DNA from: Polluticoccus soli | GTDB lineage: Bacteria > Bacteroidota > Bacteroidia > Chitinophagales > Chitinophagaceae | Assembly (NCBI RefSeq): GCF_029269745.1 | Contig: NZ_JARJHT010000001.1 | Coordinates: forward strand, 558,001 to 622,000 | Reading direction: 5' to 3' | DNA: 64,000 nucleotides | In this document: piece by piece, positions 17,596 to 25,417 of the stretch | How the letters are laid out: each line of letters starts with the position of its first letter | How positions within the stretch are numbered: position 1 is the first letter of the stretch | Made by a program: the position numbers and the translations under genes | Notes under the pieces: generated by a model | Seen by the model: the letters and a program-made list of their open reading frames with translations, nothing else | Told to the model about the DNA's origin: nothing | Databases searched by the model: none

Positions 17596-18695
17596 CATAT
17601 GCCATTCCATGAAAAATAGAAACTACTTCCTTCTCCGGGTGTCGACTCCACCCAAATACGCCCGCCCTGTTCTTCTACATTCATTTTAATGATGTTCAGA
17701 CCTACACCTGTACTGCTATCACCATTCGTTTTATTGGCAGATGTTTGAAATAGTTTGAAGATCTTCTCCTGGTCCTCTTTAGGAATGCCGGGACCATTGT
17801 CTTTTACATAAAACTCATAGCAATCGGAATTCTCACGGCAGCCTATCTCGATCACGCCTTGTACTTTGTCATTGTACTTAATAGCATTGCTGATCAGGTT
17901 CTGAAACACTTGTTGCAGTTTTAGCCTGCGCGTACGCACCGTTGGCAATTTACCATTGATCGCGATCGAAACATTTGAGGGCGGGAAAAGTAGATGCGAT
18001 ATCTGGCGAACCATTTCATCTACATCGACACGCTCCACGGACTGCTGATCTATTGTTTGCTTTGAATGGGCAAGTATTGACGTTATCATCTCCGAAAGAT
18101 GATTCGCAGCCGAAGATATAAGATCGACATACTCCTTAAGCTGCGGACTATCAGCTATCTGCTTTTCCTCATTCATTATCGACAGCATCCCAATGATCCC
18201 CGCCAGAGGCGACTTCAGATCATGCGCCACAACGTAAACAAACTGTTCCAGTTGCTTGTTGATCTTGGATACCTCTTGCAAAGCACCTTTCAACTCGCGT
18301 TGATAAAAATACAGACGCTCGAATACTTTCACTTTTGCGACAGCTACATTTATATCCAGAGGCTTTTGCAGATAGTCCACAGCCCCCTCGTCAAAACCTT
18401 TCATCACATACTGCTCTTCTTTGTTGATAGCGGTAACAAAAATGATGGAAATGTTTTTTGTTTTAGGATTGGACTTCAGCAATCGCGCAACCTCAAATCC
18501 GTCCATATCAGGCATTTGCACATCTAGCAATATCAACCCTATATCCTCATTTTTGAGCGCCAGTTTCAGCGCCTCATTACCTGAAGCAGCTTTGAGAAAA
18601 ACACGTCCTGGTTCTTCCAGCATCTCTTCAAGAGCTATCAGATTTTCTTCCCTGTCGTCTACTAATAGAATTGTAAACTGTGGATCGTTGTGCAT
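17595..18695 (-). CDS. response regulator-histidine kinase (REC-HisKA-HATPase)
   Basis: A 366-residue cytoplasmic signalling protein. Receiver domain at about 8-125: acidic pair in LLVDDREEN, phospho-acceptor Asp58 in LLDVQMPDMDG, Thr in FVTAI and Lys in YLQKPLD. A linker helix leads to HisKA with His158 in VVAHDLKSPLAGI, then the HATPase with N-box NLISNAIKYN, G1 DNGPGIP, F-box KIFKLFQ and G2 GVGLNIIK. All key residues are present. It is the last gene of the - strand hybrid kinase/CheR/CheB cluster, 4 bases after cheB, and may act as the output or relay kinase. Confidence 0.9.
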   Translation of the reverse strand: MHNDPQFTILLVDDREENLIALEEMLEEPGRVFLKAASGNEALKLALKNEDIGLILLDVQMPDMDGFEVARLLKSNPKTKNISIIFVTAINKEEQYVMKGFDEGAVDYLQKPLDINVAVAKVKVFERLYFYQRELKGALQEVSKINKQLEQFVYVVAHDLKSPLAGIIGMLSIMNEEKQIADSPQLKEYVDLISSAANHLSEMITSILAHSKQTIDQQSVERVDVDEMVRQISHLLFPPSNVSIAINGKLPTVRTRRLKLQQVFQNLISNAIKYNDKVQGVIEIGCRENSDCYEFYVKDNGPGIPKEDQEKIFKLFQTSANKTNGDSSTGVGLNIIKMNVEEQGGRIWVESTPGEGSSFYFSWNGI

Positions 18696-18699
18696 TAAT

Positions 18700-19278
18700 T
18701 TACTTTTTGCGATTAGGCAATGAAGTGATAGTTGAAATATAGTTGACGATGTGTTCTGGTGATTGGCTTGATATCTCTTTGTTCCTGTCTAAAGCTGACT
18801 GGGGCATCAATTTATATTCGGCCGATGCAGGATCTTGTGCTATTCCTACGCCGCCTCTGCGCACGATCTTGTCTAATCCTGCAGCACCATCGGCATTTGC
18901 CCCGCTCAATAGTACCGCAACAGCCTTTTCCTTAAATATTGTAGCTACACATTCAAACGTTACATCTATCGACGGGCGGCTATAGTTAACTAACTCAGAG
19001 TAATCAAGACTGAAAGTTCTATCAGCCTCGATCTGCAAATGATAGTTCTGCGGTGCAAGGTAAACAACGCCTGGCTTTATTGGCTCCTTATCCTCCGGCT
19101 CACGTATCTGCAGATCAGTAGTTCCAGCCAGTATGCGTTCCATTTCGCTGCTCACATTTTTCAGGCGATGAATGACCAGGATGACAGAATAGTCAAACTT
19201 TGATGGCAATGCTTTAAGTATTGCCATCACAACCGGCAAACTTCCCGCAGATCCTCCTATGGCAACGACCTCGATCAT
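18700..19278 (-). CDS. stand-alone CheB-type methylesterase domain
   Basis: A 192-residue protein consisting only of the CheB catalytic domain, with no receiver. Catalytic triad visible: Ser10 in AIGGSAGSLP, His37 in LVIHRLK and Asp130 in SGANADGAAG. Family role: removes methyl esters from, or deamidates, glutamyl side chains of chemoreceptors. No receptor is encoded here, so the substrate is unknown; the neighbouring kinases are candidates, by inference. The start overlaps the cheR stop by 4 bases, so the pair is coupled. Confidence 0.9.
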   Translation of the reverse strand: MIEVVAIGGSAGSLPVVMAILKALPSKFDYSVILVIHRLKNVSSEMERILAGTTDLQIREPEDKEPIKPGVVYLAPQNYHLQIEADRTFSLDYSELVNYSRPSIDVTFECVATIFKEKAVAVLLSGANADGAAGLDKIVRRGGVGIAQDPASAEYKLMPQSALDRNKEISSQSPEHIVNYISTITSLPNRKK

Positions 19279-20117
19279 TTGTTATTAGCGATTCCTTTTT
19301 TGCGTTTATATATTTTATTCTCTGAGCTTATTGTCTCAAACTTATCACGCAGATCTGTAAATAACAATGATTCTTTGGTACCAATGGCCAGATAGCCCAA
19401 TGGAGAAAGGCTATCATAAAACAAATTTATTACCCGGTTCTGAAGCTCCTTATTGAAATAGATCAGGACATTTCGGCAACATATCAGTTGAAACTCGTTG
19501 AACACCTGGTCTGTCACCAGGTTGTGCTGTGAGAACAGGATGTTTTTCTTCAGCTCGTTTGAGATGATCGCATTCCCGTACTGCGCAGTGTAATAATCAG
19601 AAAACTCCGCCCGTCCACCCGAGCGTATATAATTATGGGTGTAATTTTTCATGTGCTGCAATGGCATTATTCCCTTCTTTGCCTTTTCAATATTCAAAGG
19701 GTTGATATCAGTTGCATAGATCTTTGCACGATCCAGCAAGCCCTCTTCTTTCAGCATTATGGCCATCGAATACACCTCTTCTCCTGTTGCGCATCCCGCA
19801 TGCCATATCTTGATAATGGGATAGCTGGCCAATGTAGGGAATACTTTGGCTCGAAGCTCCGTATAAAACTCCGGGTCACGAAACATCTCGGTTACGTTTA
19901 CCGTCATCACCTCCAGAAACCATTTGAAATACTCGGGGTCGTTCGCGAGCTTGAACTTTAACTCATAGGCGGTTTTTAAACTACTCATCTCCATACAGCG
20001 CATCACCCGCCTTTTGATAGACGCTTTGGAGTAGTCCCTGAAATCATACCCGTAAGTACGGTGTATGAGGTGGAGTATTTCATTCAGCTCCTCGTTCGAA
20101 AGATTTCTTTCTGGCAT
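19275..20117 (-). CDS. CheR-type SAM-dependent methyltransferase
   Basis: A 280-residue protein. N-terminal helical domain (LNEILHLIHRTYGYDFRDYS, the basic KASIKRRVMRCM), the NVTEMFRD motif, SAM-binding IKIWHAGCATGEEVYSMAIML (about residues 102-120), the second acidic ATDIN motif, and QLICCRNVLIYFNKELQ near the C-terminus. Family role: methylates glutamates of chemoreceptors. It has no TPR tail. It starts 4 bases after the hybrid kinase stop codon and overlaps cheB by 4 bases, so methylation and demethylation are balanced from one transcript. Confidence 0.92.
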   Translation of the reverse strand: MPERNLSNEELNEILHLIHRTYGYDFRDYSKASIKRRVMRCMEMSSLKTAYELKFKLANDPEYFKWFLEVMTVNVTEMFRDPEFYTELRAKVFPTLASYPIIKIWHAGCATGEEVYSMAIMLKEEGLLDRAKIYATDINPLNIEKAKKGIMPLQHMKNYTHNYIRSGGRAEFSDYYTAQYGNAIISNELKKNILFSQHNLVTDQVFNEFQLICCRNVLIYFNKELQNRVINLFYDSLSPLGYLAIGTKESLLFTDLRDKFETISSENKIYKRKKGIANNK

Positions 20118-20121
20118 ACTC

Positions 20122-23100
20122 TTAGGCCGACAGCCAAACGCGCATTAGTGAAAACAATTTGCTGCTATCTACCGGCTTGGTGATATAGTCGGACGCTCCG
20201 GCCTGTATCGATTTCTCCCTGTCCCCATGCATGGCTTTGGCCGTAAGTGCAATGATCGGCAATCCCTTAAAACGAACGTCGGAACGGATCAACCGGGTAG
20301 CCTCATAGCCGTCCATTTCTGGCATCATCACGTCCATCAACACGATATCAGTATCGGGGTGTTCGTTCAATTGCGAGATGGCGTCTTTGCCATTTTCAGC
20401 AGCCACTACCACCATTTCCTGTTCTTCAAGCAGTGTTGACAAGGCGAATACGTTCCTCATATCATCATCAGCCAGTAACACTTTTCTGCCCTTCAGGCTT
20501 TTTTCCATCATCCTATCGGGTCCCTTTGCCTGTGGCACCGTCTTATGCTCATCTACTGCATACAGGAAAAGTTCCAACTCGTCAAGCAACCTGTTTTTCG
20601 AACTATCAGAATTCTGTATAACAACGTCCGATATCTTTTTCAGCTGCAATTCATCGCTCGAACTTAATTCCTTGTCGATGTAAAGTATTACAGGAATATT
20701 CTTCGCTTTTGCCATAGTATGTAGACGCTTTGCCTCCGCAGTGCCATTGGCCAGGTCTTTACCTATATCTACAACCACGCAATCATATGAGGCCGTCTCA
20801 ATTTGCTGAGCGGCATCTGGCTCAGAAAGAGCATACACAACATCTGCGTCGGGATAACGCTCCGACAATACGTTGCTGATGGTGTCATCTTTAATGTATT
20901 CTCCCGCTACGATCAGTATCTTCTTTACTTCCGCGGAAATATGCTTCGATATCGACAAAAATGCTTCTTCCAGCACATCCTTGTCTATTGGCTTTTTCAG
21001 GTAGGCAATTGCCGAATCTTTTAACCTATCAAGGTTATCCATAGCCGACATGACGTGCACAGGTATGCGTCGCAGCTTTTCGTCAGACTTAAATATCTTA
21101 AGTAGCGACCAGCCATCCAGCACCGGCAATTGCATGTCGAGTATTATTGCAGAAGGTTTGTACTTGTTGGCATAGTACAAGCCTTCGTCGCCTTTCAGCG
21201 CTACAATGGTTTTGAATTTCTTCTCCCGGGCAAAATCCTGCACCAGCTTTGCAAATTGCGGGTCGTCTTCTATAATGAGCATCACCTTATCCCCTTTGCC
21301 TATCTGCTCACGATCGTCCGCTACATCATGCTGAGTGATCACGTTATTCGTTAGCTCCTCTATAGGTACTTGCCTCTCTTCTGCTGCATGCAGGTCATCC
21401 GATGCTGGCGTAGTCTGCAGGTCGGTCTTTTCCAACGGCAGGTAGATATAAAAAGTGCTGCCCTTTCCTTCTTCGCTTACCACTTTCAGTTCACCTCCCA
21501 ATCGTTTCACTAATTCTTTGCTGATGGAAAGACCAAGGCCAGTGCCACCATATTTACGGCTGGTAGAACCGTCTGCCTGTTGAAATGCCTCAAATATCAA
21601 CTGCTGCTTGTCCGGAGAAATACCAATCCCGGTGTCAGCAACTGATATTTCCAACGCACGGTTCGAATTCAGTAATCGGTCAGAAACAAAATTACCCGCG
21701 CCGTTGACTACATTGAATGACAAAGTGACGGCTCCATCCTTTGGTGTAAACTTGAAAGCATTCGACAACAGGTTTTTGATCACCTGCTCGAGTCTCTGCT
21801 TATCTGTAACTATATGTTCAGGCGTACGCGAGCTCTTTTCAACAACGTAATTAATACCTTTTTGCTCGGCTAGTACGGTGAACGTTTGCCGTATATCTTC
21901 CATTATGCCTTTTACGTTCACGTCTTCAAAATGGAAATCGATCTTGCCGGCTTCTATCTTCGAAAGATCCAGTATATCGTTGATAAGATTTAGCAGGTCT
22001 GTACCGGATTTATGAATGATCCTGGAGTATTCTACCTGCTTATCTGTTAGATTAGCCGATTTATTTTCCGATAATAGTTTGGCAAGTATCAAAACACTAT
22101 TCAAAGGTGTACGCAACTCGTGCGACATGTTTGCCAGGAATTCCGATTTATACTTACTCGTAATCTCCAGCTCACGCGCTTTATTCGCAAGCGCCCTGCG
22201 CGACACTTCCACCGCTTCATTTTTCTCTTCAAGTTCAGCATTTATTTGCCTCAGTTCTTCTTCCTGTACACGTAATTCTTCTTCCGATGCCTGTAGCACC
22301 TCGGCTTGCCTCGTTAATTCTTCATTCGTTTGTCTAAGTTCTTCCTGCTGATTTTGAAGATGCACTTTCTGTTCCTGCACCTGTGCCAGCAAGACCATTA
22401 CCTTATCACGTGCATCTGCAGCATTGATAGCAATAGCTATGTTATCAGAAACACTATCCACAAGTTGTATTTGCGAAGGAGTGAAAGATTGAAAATTGGC
22501 AATCTCCAAAACACCTTTCAGCTCACTATTTGTAACCAGCGGCAAACAGAGTATTTCTCCGGGTTGCAAACCACCTGCTGCCGACTGCAACTTCCAATAG
22601 CTGCCAGGAACATTTTTCGTAATAAGCATTTCTCTAACAGTGGCAGCATGTCCTACCAATCCTTCCCCTATCTTATACCTGCGAAGCGCGTCTCCCGGAA
22701 GAGAAGCAGCAGCTCTCATCACCAATTCCTGTCGTTCGTCATCATAAACATACAATGCTGCAGCAGGCGCATCGATGTATCTGACTAATGCCTGCACCAC
22801 ATTCCGGGAAAGCGTCTCCATATCGCCAGCTCCCTGCAAGTTGTCATTAACCGCAGATACACCACTTAGCAACCAGTTCTTTTCATTTGCAGCCTCATTC
22901 AGTTGGTGTACTTCATGTAGATTCTCACGCACTTTTTCTTCTGCTCTCTGCCTGCTTCTGAACTCTTTGATGATGAAATAAATAAGCAACAAGATGATGA
23001 TCTGCACCAGGATCGTCCCGATGATAGATATTGCACTCGCCCTGGCGAGAGCAGCTTTGTTTGATGCCTGCCGTTCATCGAGCAATTTTCTTTCTACGTC

Positions 23101-23577
23101 CAGCATGATACCAACAGCCGCTCGCACCTTGTCCATGTACTGTCGCTCCTCTTTGGTTATCCTAACGATATCCTCATGGGTGTAGTGGGAAACATCGGTA
23201 GGCAGGCCGTCCCAGAAGCGGATGATAGCATTAACCGATGTAATCACTTGTTCCGCATTCTTTGACTGTACAGGGTTGTCAGAAACTAGTAATCTTAGCT
23301 GCTCCATGGCCGGCAACAGCGCCTGGTGGTTCGCATAGTAAGCGTCAAGAAAAGAACGGTCACCTGTTGCGCGATAGCCCCGACGCCGCGTCTGCATTTC
23401 GGTCGCATTATTTTGTACTTCGTTGATCTTATTCATCACCCGGTAGGAATGCGCAACCCAATCACTTTCAACAGCCTGTTGGCGAAAAGTAAGGTAGTTG
23501 GCGACACCGATGAATATGGCTATAATGATGGCAAGTGAGAAACCCAGAAACAATTTTCTGTTGGCGGAAAGCTTCAT
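20122..23577 (-). CDS. CHASE3-GAF hybrid histidine kinase with three receivers
   Basis: 1151 residues from ATG 23577 (MKLSANRKLFLGF); the frame is open to 23781 but the added residues would overlap the divergent lipoprotein gene. Order: membrane helix (about 10-27), CHASE3-like sensor loop (RRRGYRATGDRSFLDAY), second helix (183-205), GAF (about 240-390), long coiled coil (395-475), HisKA with His486 in NMSHELRTPLNS, HATPase (NLLSNAFKFT, DTGIGIS, GTGLGLSIS), a complete receiver (IILDMQLPVLDGW), a degenerate receiver without the acidic pair, and a final complete receiver (IVLMDVMMPEMDGYEA). It is the first gene of the CheR/CheB cluster and probably its sensor. Confidence 0.92.
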   Translation of the reverse strand: MKLSANRKLFLGFSLAIIIAIFIGVANYLTFRQQAVESDWVAHSYRVMNKINEVQNNATEMQTRRRGYRATGDRSFLDAYYANHQALLPAMEQLRLLVSDNPVQSKNAEQVITSVNAIIRFWDGLPTDVSHYTHEDIVRITKEERQYMDKVRAAVGIMLDVERKLLDERQASNKAALARASAISIIGTILVQIIILLLIYFIIKEFRSRQRAEEKVRENLHEVHQLNEAANEKNWLLSGVSAVNDNLQGAGDMETLSRNVVQALVRYIDAPAAALYVYDDERQELVMRAAASLPGDALRRYKIGEGLVGHAATVREMLITKNVPGSYWKLQSAAGGLQPGEILCLPLVTNSELKGVLEIANFQSFTPSQIQLVDSVSDNIAIAINAADARDKVMVLLAQVQEQKVHLQNQQEELRQTNEELTRQAEVLQASEEELRVQEEELRQINAELEEKNEAVEVSRRALANKARELEITSKYKSEFLANMSHELRTPLNSVLILAKLLSENKSANLTDKQVEYSRIIHKSGTDLLNLINDILDLSKIEAGKIDFHFEDVNVKGIMEDIRQTFTVLAEQKGINYVVEKSSRTPEHIVTDKQRLEQVIKNLLSNAFKFTPKDGAVTLSFNVVNGAGNFVSDRLLNSNRALEISVADTGIGISPDKQQLIFEAFQQADGSTSRKYGGTGLGLSISKELVKRLGGELKVVSEEGKGSTFYIYLPLEKTDLQTTPASDDLHAAEERQVPIEELTNNVITQHDVADDREQIGKGDKVMLIIEDDPQFAKLVQDFAREKKFKTIVALKGDEGLYYANKYKPSAIILDMQLPVLDGWSLLKIFKSDEKLRRIPVHVMSAMDNLDRLKDSAIAYLKKPIDKDVLEEAFLSISKHISAEVKKILIVAGEYIKDDTISNVLSERYPDADVVYALSEPDAAQQIETASYDCVVVDIGKDLANGTAEAKRLHTMAKAKNIPVILYIDKELSSSDELQLKKISDVVIQNSDSSKNRLLDELELFLYAVDEHKTVPQAKGPDRMMEKSLKGRKVLLADDDMRNVFALSTLLEEQEMVVVAAENGKDAISQLNEHPDTDIVLMDVMMPEMDGYEATRLIRSDVRFKGLPIIALTAKAMHGDREKSIQAGASDYITKPVDSSKLFSLMRVWLSA

Positions 23578-23620
23578 AATAGAAAGATACAGGAATAAAA
23601 TTAATATACCGTTGTCATAA

Positions 23621-23650
23621 AACAGGTGATGAACATCACCTTCACCTGTT
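23621..23650. promoter_or_regulatory. nested inverted repeats in a divergent promoter region
   Basis: AACAGGTG (23621-23628) and CACCTGTT (23643-23650) are inverted copies, and inside them GGTGATG (23625-23631) and CATCACC (23634-23640) form a second inverted repeat. They lie in the 110- to 120-base gap between the hybrid kinase (-) and the lipoprotein gene (+), 23 bases before the latter's promoter box. An operator for a dimeric regulator is a reasonable guess. Confidence 0.4.
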
Positions 23651-23672
23651 TTACCGATTCCCCACAACATAT

Positions 23673-23680
23673 TAATTTTG
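23673..23680 (+). promoter_or_regulatory. TAnnTTTG promoter box for the propeller lipoprotein
   Basis: TAATTTTG matches the consensus exactly and lies 7 bases before the ATG at 23688 and 16 before the ATG at 23697. The short distance favours the second ATG as the start. Confidence 0.6.
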
Positions 23681-23696
23681 CCGTCAAATGCTTGAA

Positions 23697-25322
23697 ATGA
23701 GTTTAAAGAACGTACTCTATGTGGGGTTGTTGGGGGTAGCAGCATTTGCTGCCGGGTGTAAAAAAGACAAAAACGATTCACCTTCAGACGAGGTGCTTAT
23801 TGAAAGTGATGCCTCAGGACTGGGCAGTCGCGTCCATACATCTGAGGCAGGTGTGATCGTAATAGATGGCAGCGCCGGCGAGCAAAAAAAAACCACTGCT
23901 GACACTTCCAGCAATGAATACCCACTTGAACTCGTTGCATCGGTATCTGCTCCCATTAATGGAGGCGACACGCTTCGTGCTACGCACGTAGAGATTAATG
24001 GCAATTATGCCTATATTTCTTATAACACAGAAGGCGCTAAATACAAAGGCGCTATCGACGTTTTTAATATCAGTACTGCCAGCACACCTACATTGGTTTC
24101 CAGCGTAGTTTTTACAGGCATCGACATCAATGCGATAGCTTACCTGGATAACAAACTTTTCTTTGCAGGAGCTAAAGACCCGGGCTCTTCGAGCTACCCC
24201 GCAGTTGTGGGATACATTCAACTTCAAAACGGCACACCAACATCGACCGTGCAAACCGTACATTATACCGGATACGCCGGTACGGGCATCATTGCAGCTG
24301 ACAACAAAATATATGCGACCACCGGTAACATTGGCGGCCTTTTTATCGTCGACCCTGCTAATTTACAGCAGACGAACGCTATCAACATTGGAGATGCAAG
24401 AAGCGTAGCGGCCAACAGTAGCGTGTATGCTGTACAAAGTGGAACCGGCGGCGTTAACATTTATAACAAGTCGAATAATGGTTACGTAAAAAATATCAGC
24501 CTGGGTAATGACGTTGCAGAGGCAAAACGCACTATGGATTTTAACGGCAACTATCTGCTGATCGCAAATGGACTGGGTGGCATTAAATACTACGATGTGA
24601 ATTCGGGGGCAAAAGTTGGTGAGATCACGCTCCCTACCAGTCTGCCAAACGTTGTGAACAGTAATGACATAGTAACCAATGCCGTAACATTCAATAACAA
24701 GCTGATATTTGCAGCAAATGGCGCGGCTGGTACGTATGTGTGTATAGAAAATTCCAATGATCATTCACTCAACCTGGTCGGTTCTTTCGGTTTCGGAATC
24801 GGGAACTCTATCAATTACGTAAAAAGCAAAGACAACTACTTATTCGTTGCAGCAGGCCGAGGAGGCATGAAGATTATTAAGATCACCCCACCTTCAATTG
24901 CAGCAACGTGCATAGGACTGCCCGCTTACACCGGCAATACCAATATGACCATCAGCTCTAACCAGCAGCAGCAATATGGCGGCTCTATCTCGCTGAACTC
25001 ACTGACCATAAGCAGTAATTCAAGCTTGTTTTATTGCGGCACTATGGCCATCGCCAATAATTCAGAAGTGAAAAGCAATAGCATGTTCCAGATGCAAGGT
25101 TCGCTTGCCTTTGGATCATCGGGTAAGACATTCACCGTAAAAAGCAATGCTACGCTGAAGATACAAGGCAACGTAACTATTTACGGAAACCTTGATCTGA
25201 ACAGCAATTGCACACTCGAATTCGTCGGCACCAACAATACGATCACCGTCAACGGCAACGTAACAAAAGGATCGGGTGTAACGATAAAAGGAACGTATAC
25301 TGATACTAACAATAAACTTTAA
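23697..25322 (+). CDS. surface lipoprotein with LVIVD-like propeller and repeat tail
   Basis: 541 residues from ATG 23697 (MSLKNVLYVGLLGVAAF); an ATG at 23688 is also possible. The lipobox is FAAGC (Cys22), followed by KKDKNDS. Residues about 80-400 form repeated blades of about 45 residues: ATHVEINGNYAYISYNTEG, INAIAYLDNKLFFAGAK, GIIAADNKIYATTGNIGGLFIVD, NYLLIANGLGGIKYYDV, DNYLFVAAGRGGMKIIK, close to LVIVD-repeat propellers. The last 130 residues are Ser/Asn-rich short repeats (LNSLTISSNSSLFYCG, TVKSNATLKIQGNVTIYG), probably a right-handed beta-helix. The function is unknown; probably adhesive or structural at the cell surface. A strong terminator follows. Confidence 0.75.
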   Translation: MSLKNVLYVGLLGVAAFAAGCKKDKNDSPSDEVLIESDASGLGSRVHTSEAGVIVIDGSAGEQKKTTADTSSNEYPLELVASVSAPINGGDTLRATHVEINGNYAYISYNTEGAKYKGAIDVFNISTASTPTLVSSVVFTGIDINAIAYLDNKLFFAGAKDPGSSSYPAVVGYIQLQNGTPTSTVQTVHYTGYAGTGIIAADNKIYATTGNIGGLFIVDPANLQQTNAINIGDARSVAANSSVYAVQSGTGGVNIYNKSNNGYVKNISLGNDVAEAKRTMDFNGNYLLIANGLGGIKYYDVNSGAKVGEITLPTSLPNVVNSNDIVTNAVTFNNKLIFAANGAAGTYVCIENSNDHSLNLVGSFGFGIGNSINYVKSKDNYLFVAAGRGGMKIIKITPPSIAATCIGLPAYTGNTNMTISSNQQQQYGGSISLNSLTISSNSSLFYCGTMAIANNSEVKSNSMFQMQGSLAFGSSGKTFTVKSNATLKIQGNVTIYGNLDLNSNCTLEFVGTNNTITVNGNVTKGSGVTIKGTYTDTNNKL

Positions 25323-25342
25323 GAAAAGAACTACCCAACATT

Positions 25343-25380
25343 AAGCGAGGCCCGACGTTTGTCGGGCCTCGCTTTTTTAT
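25343..25380 (+). terminator. rho-independent terminator
   Basis: AAGCGAGGCCCGAC (25343-25356) pairs perfectly with GTCGGGCCTCGCTT (25361-25374) around a GTTT loop and is followed by a T run. It ends the propeller lipoprotein transcript. Confidence 0.92.
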
Positions 25381-25417
25381 AAGCTTTTTTATAACTTTCA
25401 CGTTACAATAACCTTTT

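Noticed and set aside
23578-23781. Longer start of the hybrid kinase at 23781
   Set aside because: It would overlap the divergent lipoprotein gene and its promoter box; the ATG at 23577 gives a normal N-terminus with membrane helix.
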